DNA from: Simplicispira metamorpha
GTDB lineage: Bacteria; Pseudomonadota; Gammaproteobacteria; Burkholderiales; Burkholderiaceae_C
DNA length: 64,000 bases
Direction of reading: 5' to 3'
Assembly (NCBI RefSeq): GCF_004341365.1
Contig: NZ_SLXH01000019.1
Coordinates: forward strand, 24,833-88,832
Of the stretch, positions 8,593 to 17,497 are shown piece by piece. Both the position numbers and the translations under genes were made by a program. Within the stretch, counting starts at the first letter, position 1. Each line of letters starts with the position of its first letter. The notes beneath the pieces are model-generated. The model was given only the letters and a program-made list of their open reading frames with translations. It was not told where the DNA came from and did not search any database.

Positions 8593-9630
8593 TTACTGCT
8601 TGCGCGCAGCGATGGACTTTTCAGCCAGGTCCACCAGGTCGGCGCCGATCTGGCCCTTCCACTTGTCCACCACGGGGCGGGTGGCCTTGACGAAGGCGTC
8701 GCGCTCGGCGGCGGTGAGCTGGGTCACGGTCACGCCGTGGCTGGCAATTTCCTTGAGCAGCGGCTTGTCGGCCTCAACCACGCCTTTGCGGGCGATGGCG
8801 ATCTGCTCTTTGCCCGCGTCGATGGCTGCTTGCTTGACGATTTCGCGGTCGGCGGGTGTCCAGCTGTTCCAGATGTCCTTGTTGACCACGAACACCAGCG
8901 GGTCGTTCATGTAGCCCCACAGCGTCAGGTGCTTTTGCGCCACGGTGTAGAGCTTGGCGGCCATGAACACCGACAGCGGGTTTTCCTGCCCATCGACGGC
9001 GCCGCTGGCCATGGCGGGCTGGGCATCGGCCCAGCTCATTTGCGTGGGGTTGGCGCCCAGGGCGGTGAACGTGTCGAGGAACAGCGGCGAGCCGACCACG
9101 CGGATCTTCATGCCCTTGAGGTCAGCGGGGCTCTTGATGGGCTTTTTGGAGTTGGAGATTTCGCGGTAGCCGTTCTCGCCCCAGGCCAGCGGCATGACAC
9201 CGGCTTTGTCCAGCGTCTGGAACAGGCGCTTGCCCACTTCGCCCTGCGTGAGCGCATCGGTGGCGGCGTAGTCGGGCATCAAAAACGGCAGCGAGAACAG
9301 GTTCAGCTGCTTCACCTGGGGCGACCAGTTGATGGTCGAGCCAATGGCCATGTCGATCACGCCCTGGCGCAGCGCGGAGAACTCGCGCGTCTGGTCGCCC
9401 TGGATCAGCGAGACGCCGGGGTAGAGCTTGATGTTGATGCGGCCCTGGGTGCGTTCGCGCACCTTGTTGGCCCACAGCTCACCGCCCTTGCCCCAGGGAA
9501 AGGCCGTGCCCAGCACCAGCGACATGCGGTACTCGCTCTTGTACGCGGTCTGCGCGATGGCCGCAGGCGCGGTAAAGGCCAGGGCGGCCGCAGCGGCCAC
9601 GGCGGTGGTCAGGAAAGTACGCAGTTTCAT
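8593..9630 (-). CDS. dctP: TRAP transporter periplasmic solute receptor (DctP family)
   Basis: Captures a carboxylate-type solute in the periplasm and delivers it to the DctQM membrane complex. The 345-residue protein starts with a clear signal peptide (about residues 1-27, ending AIAQ) and has the DctP pattern: the substrate-carboxylate arginine region in LKGMKIRVVGSPLFLDTFTALGANP, then WADAQPAMASGAVDGQENPL. The W-x-P-x-x-R-E-I-V motif is also present. It is the last gene of dctQ-dctM-dctP, separated from dctM by a 77 bp gap that contains a copy of the dispersed repeat, and it is followed by a strong terminator. Substrate is unknown. Confidence 0.92.
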   Translation of the reverse strand: MKLRTFLTTAVAAAAALAFTAPAAIAQTAYKSEYRMSLVLGTAFPWGKGGELWANKVRERTQGRINIKLYPGVSLIQGDQTREFSALRQGVIDMAIGSTINWSPQVKQLNLFSLPFLMPDYAATDALTQGEVGKRLFQTLDKAGVMPLAWGENGYREISNSKKPIKSPADLKGMKIRVVGSPLFLDTFTALGANPTQMSWADAQPAMASGAVDGQENPLSVFMAAKLYTVAQKHLTLWGYMNDPLVFVVNKDIWNSWTPADREIVKQAAIDAGKEQIAIARKGVVEADKPLLKEIASHGVTVTQLTAAERDAFVKATRPVVDKWKGQIGADLVDLAEKSIAARKQ

Positions 9631-9641
9631 GGGTTCTCCTT

Positions 9642-9704
9642 GCTATGAAAAAAGTAGCTAGTAGCGCTTATCTGGCGGGCCTTGAAGCCCATTTTTATTC
9701 AATA
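9642..9704 (+). repeat. Dispersed small repeat copy in the dctM-dctP gap
   Basis: Reads GCTATGAAAAAAGTAGCTAG then TAGCGC, followed by GGCGGGCCTTGAAGCCCATT and TTTATTCAA. Sits inside the TRAP operon between dctM and dctP, where a hairpin could stabilise or separate the messages. Confidence 0.65.
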
Positions 9705-9707
9705 TTC

Positions 9708-11006
9708 TCAATAACCGAGACGGGCAGGCAGCCACAGCGCCAGGGGCGGGAAGGCAATCACCAGCACCATCACCAGGAACATGGCCAGCAGCATGGGCCC
9801 GACCCAGCGCACGGTGGACTCCATGCGCACCCCGGCAATGCGGCACGACACCATCAGGTTCACGGCCAGCGGCGGTGTGAACTGGCCCAGCGCCACCTTG
9901 AGCGTAAGGATGACGCCAAACCACACCGGGTCCCAGCGGTAGTGCTCCATGATGGGCAGCAGCAGCGGCACGAAGATCAAAAAGATGGAGATGCCGTCCA
10001 AAAACATGCCCACCGTGACCAGCAGCAAGATGAGCAGCGCCAGCACGCCGTATTCGCCCAGCCCCGAGTTGACGATGGCTTTGGCCACCGGGTCGATCAC
10101 GCCCAGCGTGGACAGCGAGAAGGCAAAAATCCCGGCCAGCGACACCACAATCAAAATCACCGCCGACAGCTCGCCCGACTCGCGCAGGATGGTGAACAAA
10201 TCGCGCACGGCAATGGTGCGGTGGATGACCATGCCCACAAACAGGCCGTAGAACACGGCGACCACGGCAGCCTCGGTGGGCGTGAACCAGCCCGCGCGCA
10301 TGCCGCCCAGAATCAGCACCGGCGCGGCCAGGCCCCAGGCCGCTTCGCGCAGGCTGCGCCAGAACGGCGGGCGCGGCATGGACGCTTCGAGCGCCCCCAT
10401 CTTGTGCTTGCGCGCCATCCACACGGCCGGAACGATGAGCGCAATGCCCGCCAGAATGCCCGGAATCATCCCGGCGGCAAACAGCGCTGGCACCGAGGCG
10501 CCTGGCACCAGCACCGAGTAAATGATGAACGCCACCGAGGGCGGAATCAGGATGTCGGTGGCGGCGGCGGCGCCCACCACGCTGGCCGAGAAACTGCCCG
10601 GATACCCCGCGCGGTGCATGGCGGCAATCATCACGCCGCCCACGGCAGCGGCGTTGGCCGGCCCCGAGCCCGAGATGCCGCCCAAAAACATGGCCACGGC
10701 AATGGCCACCAGCGGCAACATGCCGGGGCCACGCCCGACGATGGCGACGGCAAAGTTCACCAGCCGCAGCGCCACGCCCGAGCGGTCAAAAATCGAGCCC
10801 ACCAGCACAAACATCGGAATGGCCAGCAGCGGGTATTTGCCCAGACCGGCGTAAAAGTTCTGCGGCACGGCCAGCAGGCCGAACCACTGCGCATCCTGGT
10901 TGGCCAGCGCAATCGCGGCAGCACCCGCCAGACCCAGCGCCGCGCCAATGGGCACGCCCACCAGCATCATCAGCAAAAAGGCAACAAACAAGAGCGTAGC
11001 GATCAT
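9708..11006 (-). CDS. dctM: TRAP transporter large permease subunit (DctM)
   Basis: The 432-residue membrane subunit that catalyses sodium- or proton-driven import together with DctQ. About 12 hydrophobic segments are visible; hallmark stretches are FLGGISGSGPANAAAVGGVM, ATDILIPPSVAFIIYSVL and a near-C-terminal GQFTPPLAVNLMVSCRI. The ATG at 11004-11006 overlaps the dctQ stop codon by 4 bp, so the two are translationally coupled. Longer upstream frame is discarded because it lies wholly within dctQ. Confidence 0.93.
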   Translation of the reverse strand: MIATLLFVAFLLMMLVGVPIGAALGLAGAAAIALANQDAQWFGLLAVPQNFYAGLGKYPLLAIPMFVLVGSIFDRSGVALRLVNFAVAIVGRGPGMLPLVAIAVAMFLGGISGSGPANAAAVGGVMIAAMHRAGYPGSFSASVVGAAAATDILIPPSVAFIIYSVLVPGASVPALFAAGMIPGILAGIALIVPAVWMARKHKMGALEASMPRPPFWRSLREAAWGLAAPVLILGGMRAGWFTPTEAAVVAVFYGLFVGMVIHRTIAVRDLFTILRESGELSAVILIVVSLAGIFAFSLSTLGVIDPVAKAIVNSGLGEYGVLALLILLLVTVGMFLDGISIFLIFVPLLLPIMEHYRWDPVWFGVILTLKVALGQFTPPLAVNLMVSCRIAGVRMESTVRWVGPMLLAMFLVMVLVIAFPPLALWLPARLGY

Positions 11007-11554
11007 GGCTGGCGCTCCAGAAAGTCCACGTCGGACTGTTTGCCGCGCCGGATGAACAGGCCCAGGGCGCGCCAGGTGATCAGTGCCGACAGCACCGGCA
11101 GCCACACCGAGTACCACCACTGCGGCACGCCAATGCCGGGCGAGGTTTCTTCAAAACGGTAGTCGTCCCAGACCACGCGCACACTGAGCACGGCAATGGT
11201 GGCAAACAGCAGCGCCACCATCAGCGCGCCAAAACGGGCCAGCGCACGCCGGCGTGCGCCCGAGCCGCTGTCAGAAAAGAACTCGATGCGGATGTGGCGG
11301 TCGCGCGCCACAGCCGCCGAGCCCGCCACCAGCGCCAGCACGATCATCAGGAACACCGAGATTTCTTCTGTCCAGGCAAGGGAGCTGTCGGTGAAGTAGC
11401 GTGCCAGCACGTTGGCAAAGGTGATCAAGGCCAGCGCTGCCATCACGAGCACGGTGAGCCAGTCTTCAATGCGCAGCGAGCGCGGCTCATCGCTGGCGGG
11501 CAGGGTGGGTTCGGGGTTGGCAGCGCAAGGCCCGGGTTCTGGGGAGGGGGGCAT
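11003..11554 (-). CDS. dctQ: TRAP transporter small permease subunit (DctQ)
   Basis: A 183-residue protein with four predicted membrane segments, starting near WLTVLVMAALALITFANVLARYF, which is the typical DctQ first helix with the N-x-x-x-R-Y signature. First gene of the TRAP operon. The first 30 residues are Pro/Ser-rich and not conserved; the codon at 11552-11554 has no obvious Shine-Dalgarno sequence, so translation could start a little further in. It is divergent from the LysR-type regulator at 11745, which probably controls the operon. Confidence 0.88.
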   Translation of the reverse strand: MPPSPEPGPCAANPEPTLPASDEPRSLRIEDWLTVLVMAALALITFANVLARYFTDSSLAWTEEISVFLMIVLALVAGSAAVARDRHIRIEFFSDSGSGARRRALARFGALMVALLFATIAVLSVRVVWDDYRFEETSPGIGVPQWWYSVWLPVLSALITWRALGLFIRRGKQSDVDFLERQP

Positions 11555-11744
11555 GGGAGAGAAGCGTCAGGGGCAGGGCGACAGGAGGGTGCCAAAGCGG
11601 CAGGCCGTTTGCTACGCGCTGGCGTGGTACGCCATGGGGTCAGCAGGGTTGCGCTGTGAACGCGGGCGCCATTATGCGTTCTGCTCTGGCAGGCGTTGCG
11701 CGCCGCAGCCCGGGCGGCCCCTTGCCAGCGCCGATAATGCACGC

Positions 11745-12695
11745 ATGGAAACCAAGTGGCTTGAGGACTTTGTCAGTCTGGCGGAAACGCGCAGTTTTAG
11801 CCGTTCGGCGCAGCTGCGCCACGTCACGCAACCGGCGTTCTCGCGCCGCATCCAGGCCCTGGAGGCCTGGGCGGGCACCGATCTGGTGGACCGCAGCTCG
11901 TACCCCACGCGCCTGACGCCAGCGGGCAAAACGCTGTACGACCAGGCGCTGGAGACTTTGCAGGCGCTGCAAAACACCCGCGCCACGCTGCGCGCCCACG
12001 GCACGTCCAGCCAGGACATGATCGAGTTTGCCGTGCCGCACACGCTGGCCTTCACCTTCTTTCCGGCCTGGGTGTCGAGCCTGCGCGAGCAGTTCGGCCC
12101 TTTCAAGAGCCGGTTGATTGCGCTCAACGTGCATGACGCGGTGATGCGCCTGGTCGAAGGCAGTTGCGACCTGCTCATCACCTACCACCACGCCTCGCAG
12201 CCCTTTCAGCTCGATGCCAACCGCTACGAGATGGTGGTGCTGGGCCAGGAAGTGCTGGCGCCCTACGCCAAGGCCGATGCCCAGGGCCAGCCCCTGTACC
12301 CGCTGCCCGGGCGTGCCGGGCAGCCGCTGCCCTACCTGGGCTATGCGCCCGGGGCCTACCTGGGCCGCGTCACCGAGCTGATCCTCAAGCAGTCGAGCAC
12401 GCCCATCCACCTCGACCGCGTTTATGAAACCGACATGGCCGAGGGCCTCAAGGCGATGGCGCTGGAAGGCCACGGCATTGCCTTTCTGCCCTACAGCGCC
12501 GTCAAAAAAGAGCTGCGCGCACGTACCTTGACCCGCGCCGCCCCGCCCGAACTGCACGGCCTGGAGATGGCCATGGATGTGCGCGTGTACCGCGAAAAAC
12601 CCACCGGCAAAGAGCCTGCCAAAGGCACGGCCCAGGCCATGTGGACGTTTTTGCAAGAGCACAGCGTCGCCGGTGCCAGCGCCTTGCTGCCGTGA
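11745..12695 (+). CDS. LysR-type transcriptional regulator
   Basis: A 316-residue regulator with an N-terminal winged helix (WLEDFVSLAETRSFSRSAQLRHVTQPAFSRRIQALE) and a C-terminal effector-binding domain of the periplasmic-binding fold. It lies back to back with dctQ; the 190 bp between the two start codons is the natural place for its operator. The inducer is presumably the TRAP substrate or a derivative. ATG 11745 gives the usual family start a few residues before the helix-turn-helix; the longer open frame upstream crosses dctQ. Confidence 0.9.
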   Translation: METKWLEDFVSLAETRSFSRSAQLRHVTQPAFSRRIQALEAWAGTDLVDRSSYPTRLTPAGKTLYDQALETLQALQNTRATLRAHGTSSQDMIEFAVPHTLAFTFFPAWVSSLREQFGPFKSRLIALNVHDAVMRLVEGSCDLLITYHHASQPFQLDANRYEMVVLGQEVLAPYAKADAQGQPLYPLPGRAGQPLPYLGYAPGAYLGRVTELILKQSSTPIHLDRVYETDMAEGLKAMALEGHGIAFLPYSAVKKELRARTLTRAAPPELHGLEMAMDVRVYREKPTGKEPAKGTAQAMWTFLQEHSVAGASALLP

Positions 12696-12715
12696 CGGCA
12701 GACGCCGTCGTTTAC

Positions 12716-12770
12716 AGCCAAATCAGCCTCCAGCCCTTGCGCAGAGCGCGCAAGCAGCTATCAAAAAAAG
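12716..12770 (-). repeat. Dispersed small repeat copy between the LysR gene and prfC
   Basis: Minus-strand orientation: the complement begins CTTTTTTTGATAGCTGCTTG then CGCGC, with GGGCTGGAGGCTGATTTGGC beyond. Intergenic. Confidence 0.7.
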
Positions 12771-12928
12771 AGTAAATCCGGGGCGGCGCGCGCTGGCAGC
12801 GCCCCCCGCTGGCGCTGGCCCTCGCCCGGTAAAATCCGCGCTTTGCCCCGCTTGCCCGCCGTGCCCCGCACCGGCCTGCAATGCACCTCCCGCCGGTTGC
12901 GCACCGGCCCACTTTCTGGAATTCCCCC

Positions 12929-14557
12929 GTGTCCTACGCCCCCGAAACCCGGCGCCGCCGCACCTTTGCCATCATTTCCCACCCTGACGCCGGTAAAACC
13001 ACGCTGACGGAAAAACTGCTGCTGTTCTCGGGCGCCATCCAGATTGCGGGCGCCGTCAAGGGCCGCAAAGCCAGCCGCCACGCCACCTCCGACTGGATGG
13101 AAATCGAAAAGCAGCGCGGCATCTCGGTGGCCAGCTCGGTCATGCAGATGCTCTACCGCGAGCACGTCATCAACCTGCTCGACACCCCCGGCCACAAAGA
13201 CTTCTCGGAAGACACCTACCGCGTGCTCACGGCGGTGGATTCGGCCCTGATGGTGATCGACGCGGCCAACGGCGTGGAAGCGCAAACGCGCCGCCTGATC
13301 GAGGTCTGCCGCCAGCGCGACACGCCCATCATCACTTTCGTCAACAAGATGGACCGCGAGGTGCGCGACCCGCTGGACATCCTCGACGAAGTCGAGCGCG
13401 AACTGGGCATGCCCTGCTGCCCCATCACCTGGCCGGTGGGCCAGGGCAAATCGTTCGGCGGCATCATCAACCTGCGCACGCAGACCATGACGGTGTTCAC
13501 CCCCGGCAGCGACCGGGGCCCCAAAGACTTTGAAGTGGTGCCGCTGGCCGAGGCCGAGCGCCTGCGCGCACGCTTTGGCCAGGCGTTTGACGATGCGCTG
13601 GAGAGCATGGAGCTGGCCCAAGGCGCCTCGGCCCCCTGGAACCATGCGGATTTTCTGGCGGGCAAGCTCACGCCGGTGTTCTTTGGCTCGGGCGTGAACA
13701 ACTTCGGGGTGATGGAGGTGCTGGACGCGGTGGTCGATATGTCGCCCCCGCCCGGCCCGCGCAAAAGCTCGCTTGTCGTCAACAAGCAGACCATCGAAAA
13801 AACCGTGCAGCCCGAAGACGAAGGCTTTGCCGGCGTGGTGTTCAAGGTGCAGGCCAACATGGACGCCAACCACCGCGACCGCATCGCCTTTGTGCGCGTG
13901 GCCAGTGGCAAATACACCCCGGGCATGAAGCTCAAGGTGCAGCGCACCGCCAAAGAGCTGCGTCCCACCAGCGTCGTCACCTTCATGAGCCAGCGCCGCG
14001 AGGCCGTGGAAGAAGCCTACGCGGGTGACATCATCGGCTTTACCACGCACGGCGGCGTGCAGCTGGGCGACACTATCACCGACGGCGCGGCGCTGCAATT
14101 TACCGGCCTGCCGTTCTTTGCCCCCGAGATGTTCATGACCGTGGTGCTGAAAAACCCGCTGCGCACCAAGCAATTGCAGCAGGGCCTGGCGCAACTGGGC
14201 GAAGAGGGGGCCATCCAGGTCTTCAAACCCGATGCGGGCGGCAACATGCTGCTGGGCGCTGTGGGCCAGCTGCAGTTTGAAGTGGTGCAGCACCGCCTCA
14301 AGACCGAATATGACGCCGACATCCGCCTCGAAGGCTGCCAGTACACCGGCGCCCGCTGGATCACCGCCGACACCCCCGCCGACCTGCGCGCCTTCACCGA
14401 CGCCTACCCCCTGCGCTTGGCCCACGACGCCGCCAACACGCTGGCCTATTTGTGTACCAGCCCCTACGACGTACGCTTGGCGCAAGAAAGATTCCCCAAA
14501 ATCCACTTCCACCCGCTGCGCGAGCACGCGGGGCTGGCGTTGCAGTCGGCGGGGTGA
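12929..14557 (+). CDS. prfC: Peptide chain release factor 3
   Basis: A GTPase of 542 residues that recycles RF1/RF2 from the ribosome after peptide release. Visible motifs: P-loop SHPDAGKTTLTEKLL (residues 17-31), switch region EIEKQRGISVASSV, G3 DTPGHKDF, G4 NKMD. The remaining two thirds match the RF3-specific domains II and III. I choose GTG at 12929 since homologues begin SYAxETRRRRTFAIISH; an ATG at 12881 would add 16 non-conserved residues. No operon partner is evident: the LysR gene ends 233 bp upstream and the next gene starts 49 bp downstream. Confidence 0.95.
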   Translation: MSYAPETRRRRTFAIISHPDAGKTTLTEKLLLFSGAIQIAGAVKGRKASRHATSDWMEIEKQRGISVASSVMQMLYREHVINLLDTPGHKDFSEDTYRVLTAVDSALMVIDAANGVEAQTRRLIEVCRQRDTPIITFVNKMDREVRDPLDILDEVERELGMPCCPITWPVGQGKSFGGIINLRTQTMTVFTPGSDRGPKDFEVVPLAEAERLRARFGQAFDDALESMELAQGASAPWNHADFLAGKLTPVFFGSGVNNFGVMEVLDAVVDMSPPPGPRKSSLVVNKQTIEKTVQPEDEGFAGVVFKVQANMDANHRDRIAFVRVASGKYTPGMKLKVQRTAKELRPTSVVTFMSQRREAVEEAYAGDIIGFTTHGGVQLGDTITDGAALQFTGLPFFAPEMFMTVVLKNPLRTKQLQQGLAQLGEEGAIQVFKPDAGGNMLLGAVGQLQFEVVQHRLKTEYDADIRLEGCQYTGARWITADTPADLRAFTDAYPLRLAHDAANTLAYLCTSPYDVRLAQERFPKIHFHPLREHAGLALQSAG

Positions 14558-14606
14558 CGCCGCCCGGCACCATGACCACGAGAGCACGGCGACCAGGAGC
14601 GCGACC

Positions 14607-16445
14607 ATGATCCACCACTTCCGCCACGGGCTGCGCCGGGCGCTGTTGCTGGCGCTGCCCACCCTGGCCATGGCGCAGACAGCGCCTCCATCGCGCGCCC
14701 CTTTCATCATCGCCCCCACCGTCGAGGGCTTGATGGCCTGCGATGAGGCGGCCCAGAACCCGGCCTTCCTGACGCTGGACCAGGTACTGGCAGAGTGCCA
14801 GGCGCGCAAGGCCCACGGCGCAGCGGCGCTCCGGCGCCTGCTGGACACGCTGGAGCCCGGCGGCCCCGAGGGGAAGGTACAGGTGGGCTACACGGCCACG
14901 CTGGAGCTGCTCAAGCTGTACCGCCACACGCCCAAGGGTTGGGTGATAGACGATGCCAAGGTCAGCGCGCTGCTGGATTTGATCGCCCAGGTGCCCCGGC
15001 CCGTGGTGCTGTACCTGTCGGCGGGGCATTTCGACTCGCAGGGCCCCATCGTGGCCGAGCTGGAAAAAGACCCCGCCAACTGGATGCAGCTGGCCGATGG
15101 CAAACCGCCCGCGCTGGGCTATTTTGGCTACCGCATCCTGCCCTACACACTGCGCACCGACGCCAGCATCCCCGTCAACCGCTACCGTTTTGAGGCCCTG
15201 CGCTACGTCGCCCGGCGCGTCAAGGCGCTGCCCAAGGCGGTGCAAGAGCGCATCGTGGCGTTCACGCTGGCGGGCGAGCTGCACCACCTGTTCCCCGATT
15301 TTGAAAACGGCATGGGCGCGTTCCAGAACATCCGCGTCACCGATTACCACCCGGCCTCGGTGGCCGACTTCCGCCGCTGGTTGGCGCGCGAATACGGCAG
15401 CGTGCAGACCCTGCAAGAGCGCACCGGCCTGGCCTACCCCGACTGGCAGGCCGTGCCCGCCCCGTCCAAAGACATCCGCACCGAGCGATTGGCCTCGTTT
15501 GGCGAGCACTACGACGCCTTTGCCGATGGCACTCTGCCGCTGTCGGGCTGGCTCTGGGATCCGCAAGGCCATGTCCAGCGTCTGGAGCTGTTTGTGGATG
15601 GCCAGCGTGTGGGGCCGGTGCCCCGGGGCCTGCACCGGCTGGACGTGTACCGGGCGGTGGACGCCATCACCGACCCCAACGTGGGCTACCGGGTGGATTA
15701 CGACTACCGCGCCTTGCCTGCGGGCCACCATCTGGCGCAGATCGTGGCCACGGTGAAAGGCCAACCGCGCCTGTTGGCCCAGGCGCCTTTTGTGGTGGCG
15801 CCGCGCGACCAGAGCAAGCCACCCGACAGCAAGCCGCGCGGCCTCACCGGGCTGGCCAAGGCCGAAGGCCTACCGGGCCTGCGCACTTGGCTGGACTTGC
15901 CGCGCGCGGGCCAAGACCTGTACTACAACCCGTTGGCCCGGGACTGGAACCGGTTCCGGGCCCAGCAAGTGCGGGATTTCTTGGGCGCTTTTCATACAGT
16001 AGCCCGGCAAGCGGGCTTGCCGGCGGACAAGCTGTATTCGCACCAAATCCTGCCCGAAGTCAACGCCAGCTGGAACGCGCAGCTGTTTGCCATTGGCGAC
16101 ACGCTCGATGGCAGTGCCCCCTGGAAAACCGGCCTGAACCTGTACGGCGGCGCCACCGACAGCGCCTGGGTGCGCGACTTTCTGCGCCAGCGCGGTATCA
16201 GCGACTACGGCGTGCCCGAGTTCAACCCCCAGCAGTGGAAGCGCGATGGCGTGCACCGGGCGGCCCTGCAATCGCACTATGACGCGGGCGCGCGTTTTGT
16301 CAGCCCATACTATTTTTCGGTGGTGCCCCAGCGCTTCAAGGGTGGCGGTGAGCACGGCGTCAACCGCATGGAGCTGGCCCCCGACAACCCCAAAGACGGC
16401 TCCGACCGCTTCTACCGCGCCATCATCGACTTTGCCCGGCAATGA
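14607..16445 (+). CDS. Secreted protein with GH42/GH14-like TIM-barrel features, uncharacterised
   Basis: I do not recognise a named family with certainty. The 612 residues begin with a signal peptide (cleavage likely after ALPTLAMA). Residues 120-300 resemble the catalytic barrel of beta-galactosidase-like glycosidases: VVLYLSAGHFDSQ, then AGELHH with E224 as a possible acid/base, then the GH42-like pattern FRRWLAREYGSVQTLQERTG followed by W. Residues about 310-410 look like a beta-sandwich insert (GWLWDPQGHVQRLELFVDGQ), and the C-terminal 200 residues return to the barrel pattern (YGGATDSAWVRDF, RFVSPYYFSVV). A good AGGAG sits 9 nt before the ATG. It is followed 51 bp later by a HAD phosphatase. 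Confidence 0.6.
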   Translation: MIHHFRHGLRRALLLALPTLAMAQTAPPSRAPFIIAPTVEGLMACDEAAQNPAFLTLDQVLAECQARKAHGAAALRRLLDTLEPGGPEGKVQVGYTATLELLKLYRHTPKGWVIDDAKVSALLDLIAQVPRPVVLYLSAGHFDSQGPIVAELEKDPANWMQLADGKPPALGYFGYRILPYTLRTDASIPVNRYRFEALRYVARRVKALPKAVQERIVAFTLAGELHHLFPDFENGMGAFQNIRVTDYHPASVADFRRWLAREYGSVQTLQERTGLAYPDWQAVPAPSKDIRTERLASFGEHYDAFADGTLPLSGWLWDPQGHVQRLELFVDGQRVGPVPRGLHRLDVYRAVDAITDPNVGYRVDYDYRALPAGHHLAQIVATVKGQPRLLAQAPFVVAPRDQSKPPDSKPRGLTGLAKAEGLPGLRTWLDLPRAGQDLYYNPLARDWNRFRAQQVRDFLGAFHTVARQAGLPADKLYSHQILPEVNASWNAQLFAIGDTLDGSAPWKTGLNLYGGATDSAWVRDFLRQRGISDYGVPEFNPQQWKRDGVHRAALQSHYDAGARFVSPYYFSVVPQRFKGGGEHGVNRMELAPDNPKDGSDRFYRAIIDFARQ

Positions 16446-16496
16446 CCCCTGCCGCCTGCCACCCCTGACCGTTTTGTTTTCACCCGGATTGTTTGC

Positions 16497-17342
16497 ATGC
16501 TTGACCTGACCGACTGGCCCCTGGAAGCACGCGCCCGCATCGTGGGCGTGCTCACCGATGTGGACGACACCCTCACTACCCACGGCGCCATCACCGACGA
16601 CGCCTTGCAGGCCATGGCGGCGCTGCGGGCGGCGGGGCTGTACGTCATTGCCATCACCGGGCGGCCTGCGGGCTGGAGCGAGCCCTTTGCCACCACCTGG
16701 CCGGTCGATGCCATCGTGGCCGAGACAGGTTCCGTGGCCCTGCTGCGCACCCCGAAAAATAGCAGCCAAAACGGCCTCCAGCCCAATGGGGATGGGCGCG
16801 AGCAGCTATCAAAATGGTATCTGCAAGATGCCACCACGCGCGCTGCCAACTACGCGCGCATGCAGCAGGTGGCGCAGCAGGTGCTGCGCGAGGTGCCCGG
16901 CGCGGTGCTGGCGCAGGATTCGCCCGGGCGCGAGACGGACATCGCCATCGACCACAGCGAGTTCACGCAGCTGCCGCCCGAGGCCATTGCGCAGACGCTG
17001 GCCATCCTGCGCGCGGCGGGCATGAACGCGCAGATCAGCAGCATCCACATCAACGCCAGCTACGGCACGCACAACAAGCTGGTGGGCGCGCGCTGGATCG
17101 TGCGCGAGCTGCTGGGGCGCACGCTGGACGATGAGATGGAGCGCTGGGTGTTTGTCGGCGATTCGCTCAACGACCAGGTCATGTTTGAGCATTTTCCGCA
17201 CAGCGTGGGCGTGGCCAACGTGGCGCGCTTTGCGCCGCAGCTGCGCTACCTGCCGCGCTACGTGACGCAGGCCGCGCGCGGCGCCGGGTTTGCCGAGATG
17301 GCGCGGGCGATTCTGGCGGCCAAAGCGGCCCCGGGGGCGTAG
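16497..17342 (+). CDS. HAD-IIB (Cof/sucrose-phosphatase-like) phosphatase carrying an in-frame repeat
   Basis: A 281-residue phosphatase of the HAD type IIB cap group. Motif I is TDVDDTLTT with nucleophile D21 and acid D23, motif II is IAITGR, and motif IV is FVGDSLNDQVMF. Such enzymes dephosphorylate sugar phosphates (mannosyl-3-phosphoglycerate, sucrose phosphate, phosphomannose). Residues about 87-107 (RTPKNSSQNGLQPNGDGREQ) are encoded by a complete inverted copy of the dispersed repeat and sit where relatives have a short loop after VAETGSVALL. It lies just after the GH42-like gene, so the two may share a sugar-related task. A strong hairpin follows the stop codon. Confidence 0.82.
   Translation: MLDLTDWPLEARARIVGVLTDVDDTLTTHGAITDDALQAMAALRAAGLYVIAITGRPAGWSEPFATTWPVDAIVAETGSVALLRTPKNSSQNGLQPNGDGREQLSKWYLQDATTRAANYARMQQVAQQVLREVPGAVLAQDSPGRETDIAIDHSEFTQLPPEAIAQTLAILRAAGMNAQISSIHINASYGTHNKLVGARWIVRELLGRTLDDEMERWVFVGDSLNDQVMFEHFPHSVGVANVARFAPQLRYLPRYVTQAARGAGFAEMARAILAAKAAPGA
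16754..16817 (-). repeat. Dispersed small repeat inside the HAD phosphatase gene, in frame
   Basis: Complement reads TTTTGATAGCTGCTCGCGCC then CATCCCCATT, GGGCTGGAGGCCGTTTTGG. Full-length copy, antisense to the gene, with no stop codon in the gene's frame. Confidence 0.85.
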
Positions 17343-17361
17343 CGCCGCAGCGCGCACGGCC

Positions 17362-17397
17362 CATGCAAAACGCCCTCGGATGAGGGCGTTTTGCATG
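17362..17397. terminator. Bidirectional hairpin terminator
   Basis: CATGCAAAACGCCCTC/GAGGGCGTTTTGCATG is a perfect 16-bp inverted repeat around GGAT. It lies between two convergent genes (HAD stop at 17342, TctC stop at 17498) and has T- and A-rich arms, so it can work in both directions. Confidence 0.85.
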
Positions 17398-17459
17398 TCA
17401 AAAGTGACCTTGAGGCCCGCCAGACGGGCGCAAGAAGCTATCAAGTCAATAGCAGTTTG
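17398..17459 (-). repeat. Dispersed small repeat copy after the bidirectional terminator
   Basis: Complement reads CTGCTATTGACTTGATAGCT then TCTTGCGCCCGTCTGGCGGG, CCTCAAGGTCACTTTTGAC. Intergenic full-length copy. Confidence 0.8.
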
Positions 17460-17497
17460 GCGCCCCTGGCGGTGGCCGCAGCGGCAGCGGCAACGCT

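Noticed and set aside
9645..11162. 505-codon open frame on the plus strand across the TRAP genes
   Set aside because: Antisense to dctM; extremely rich in His, Gln, Arg and Gly and without any recognisable domain.
12761..14848. 695-codon minus-strand frame opposite prfC
   Set aside because: Shadow of prfC; no conserved motif and extends across two real genes.
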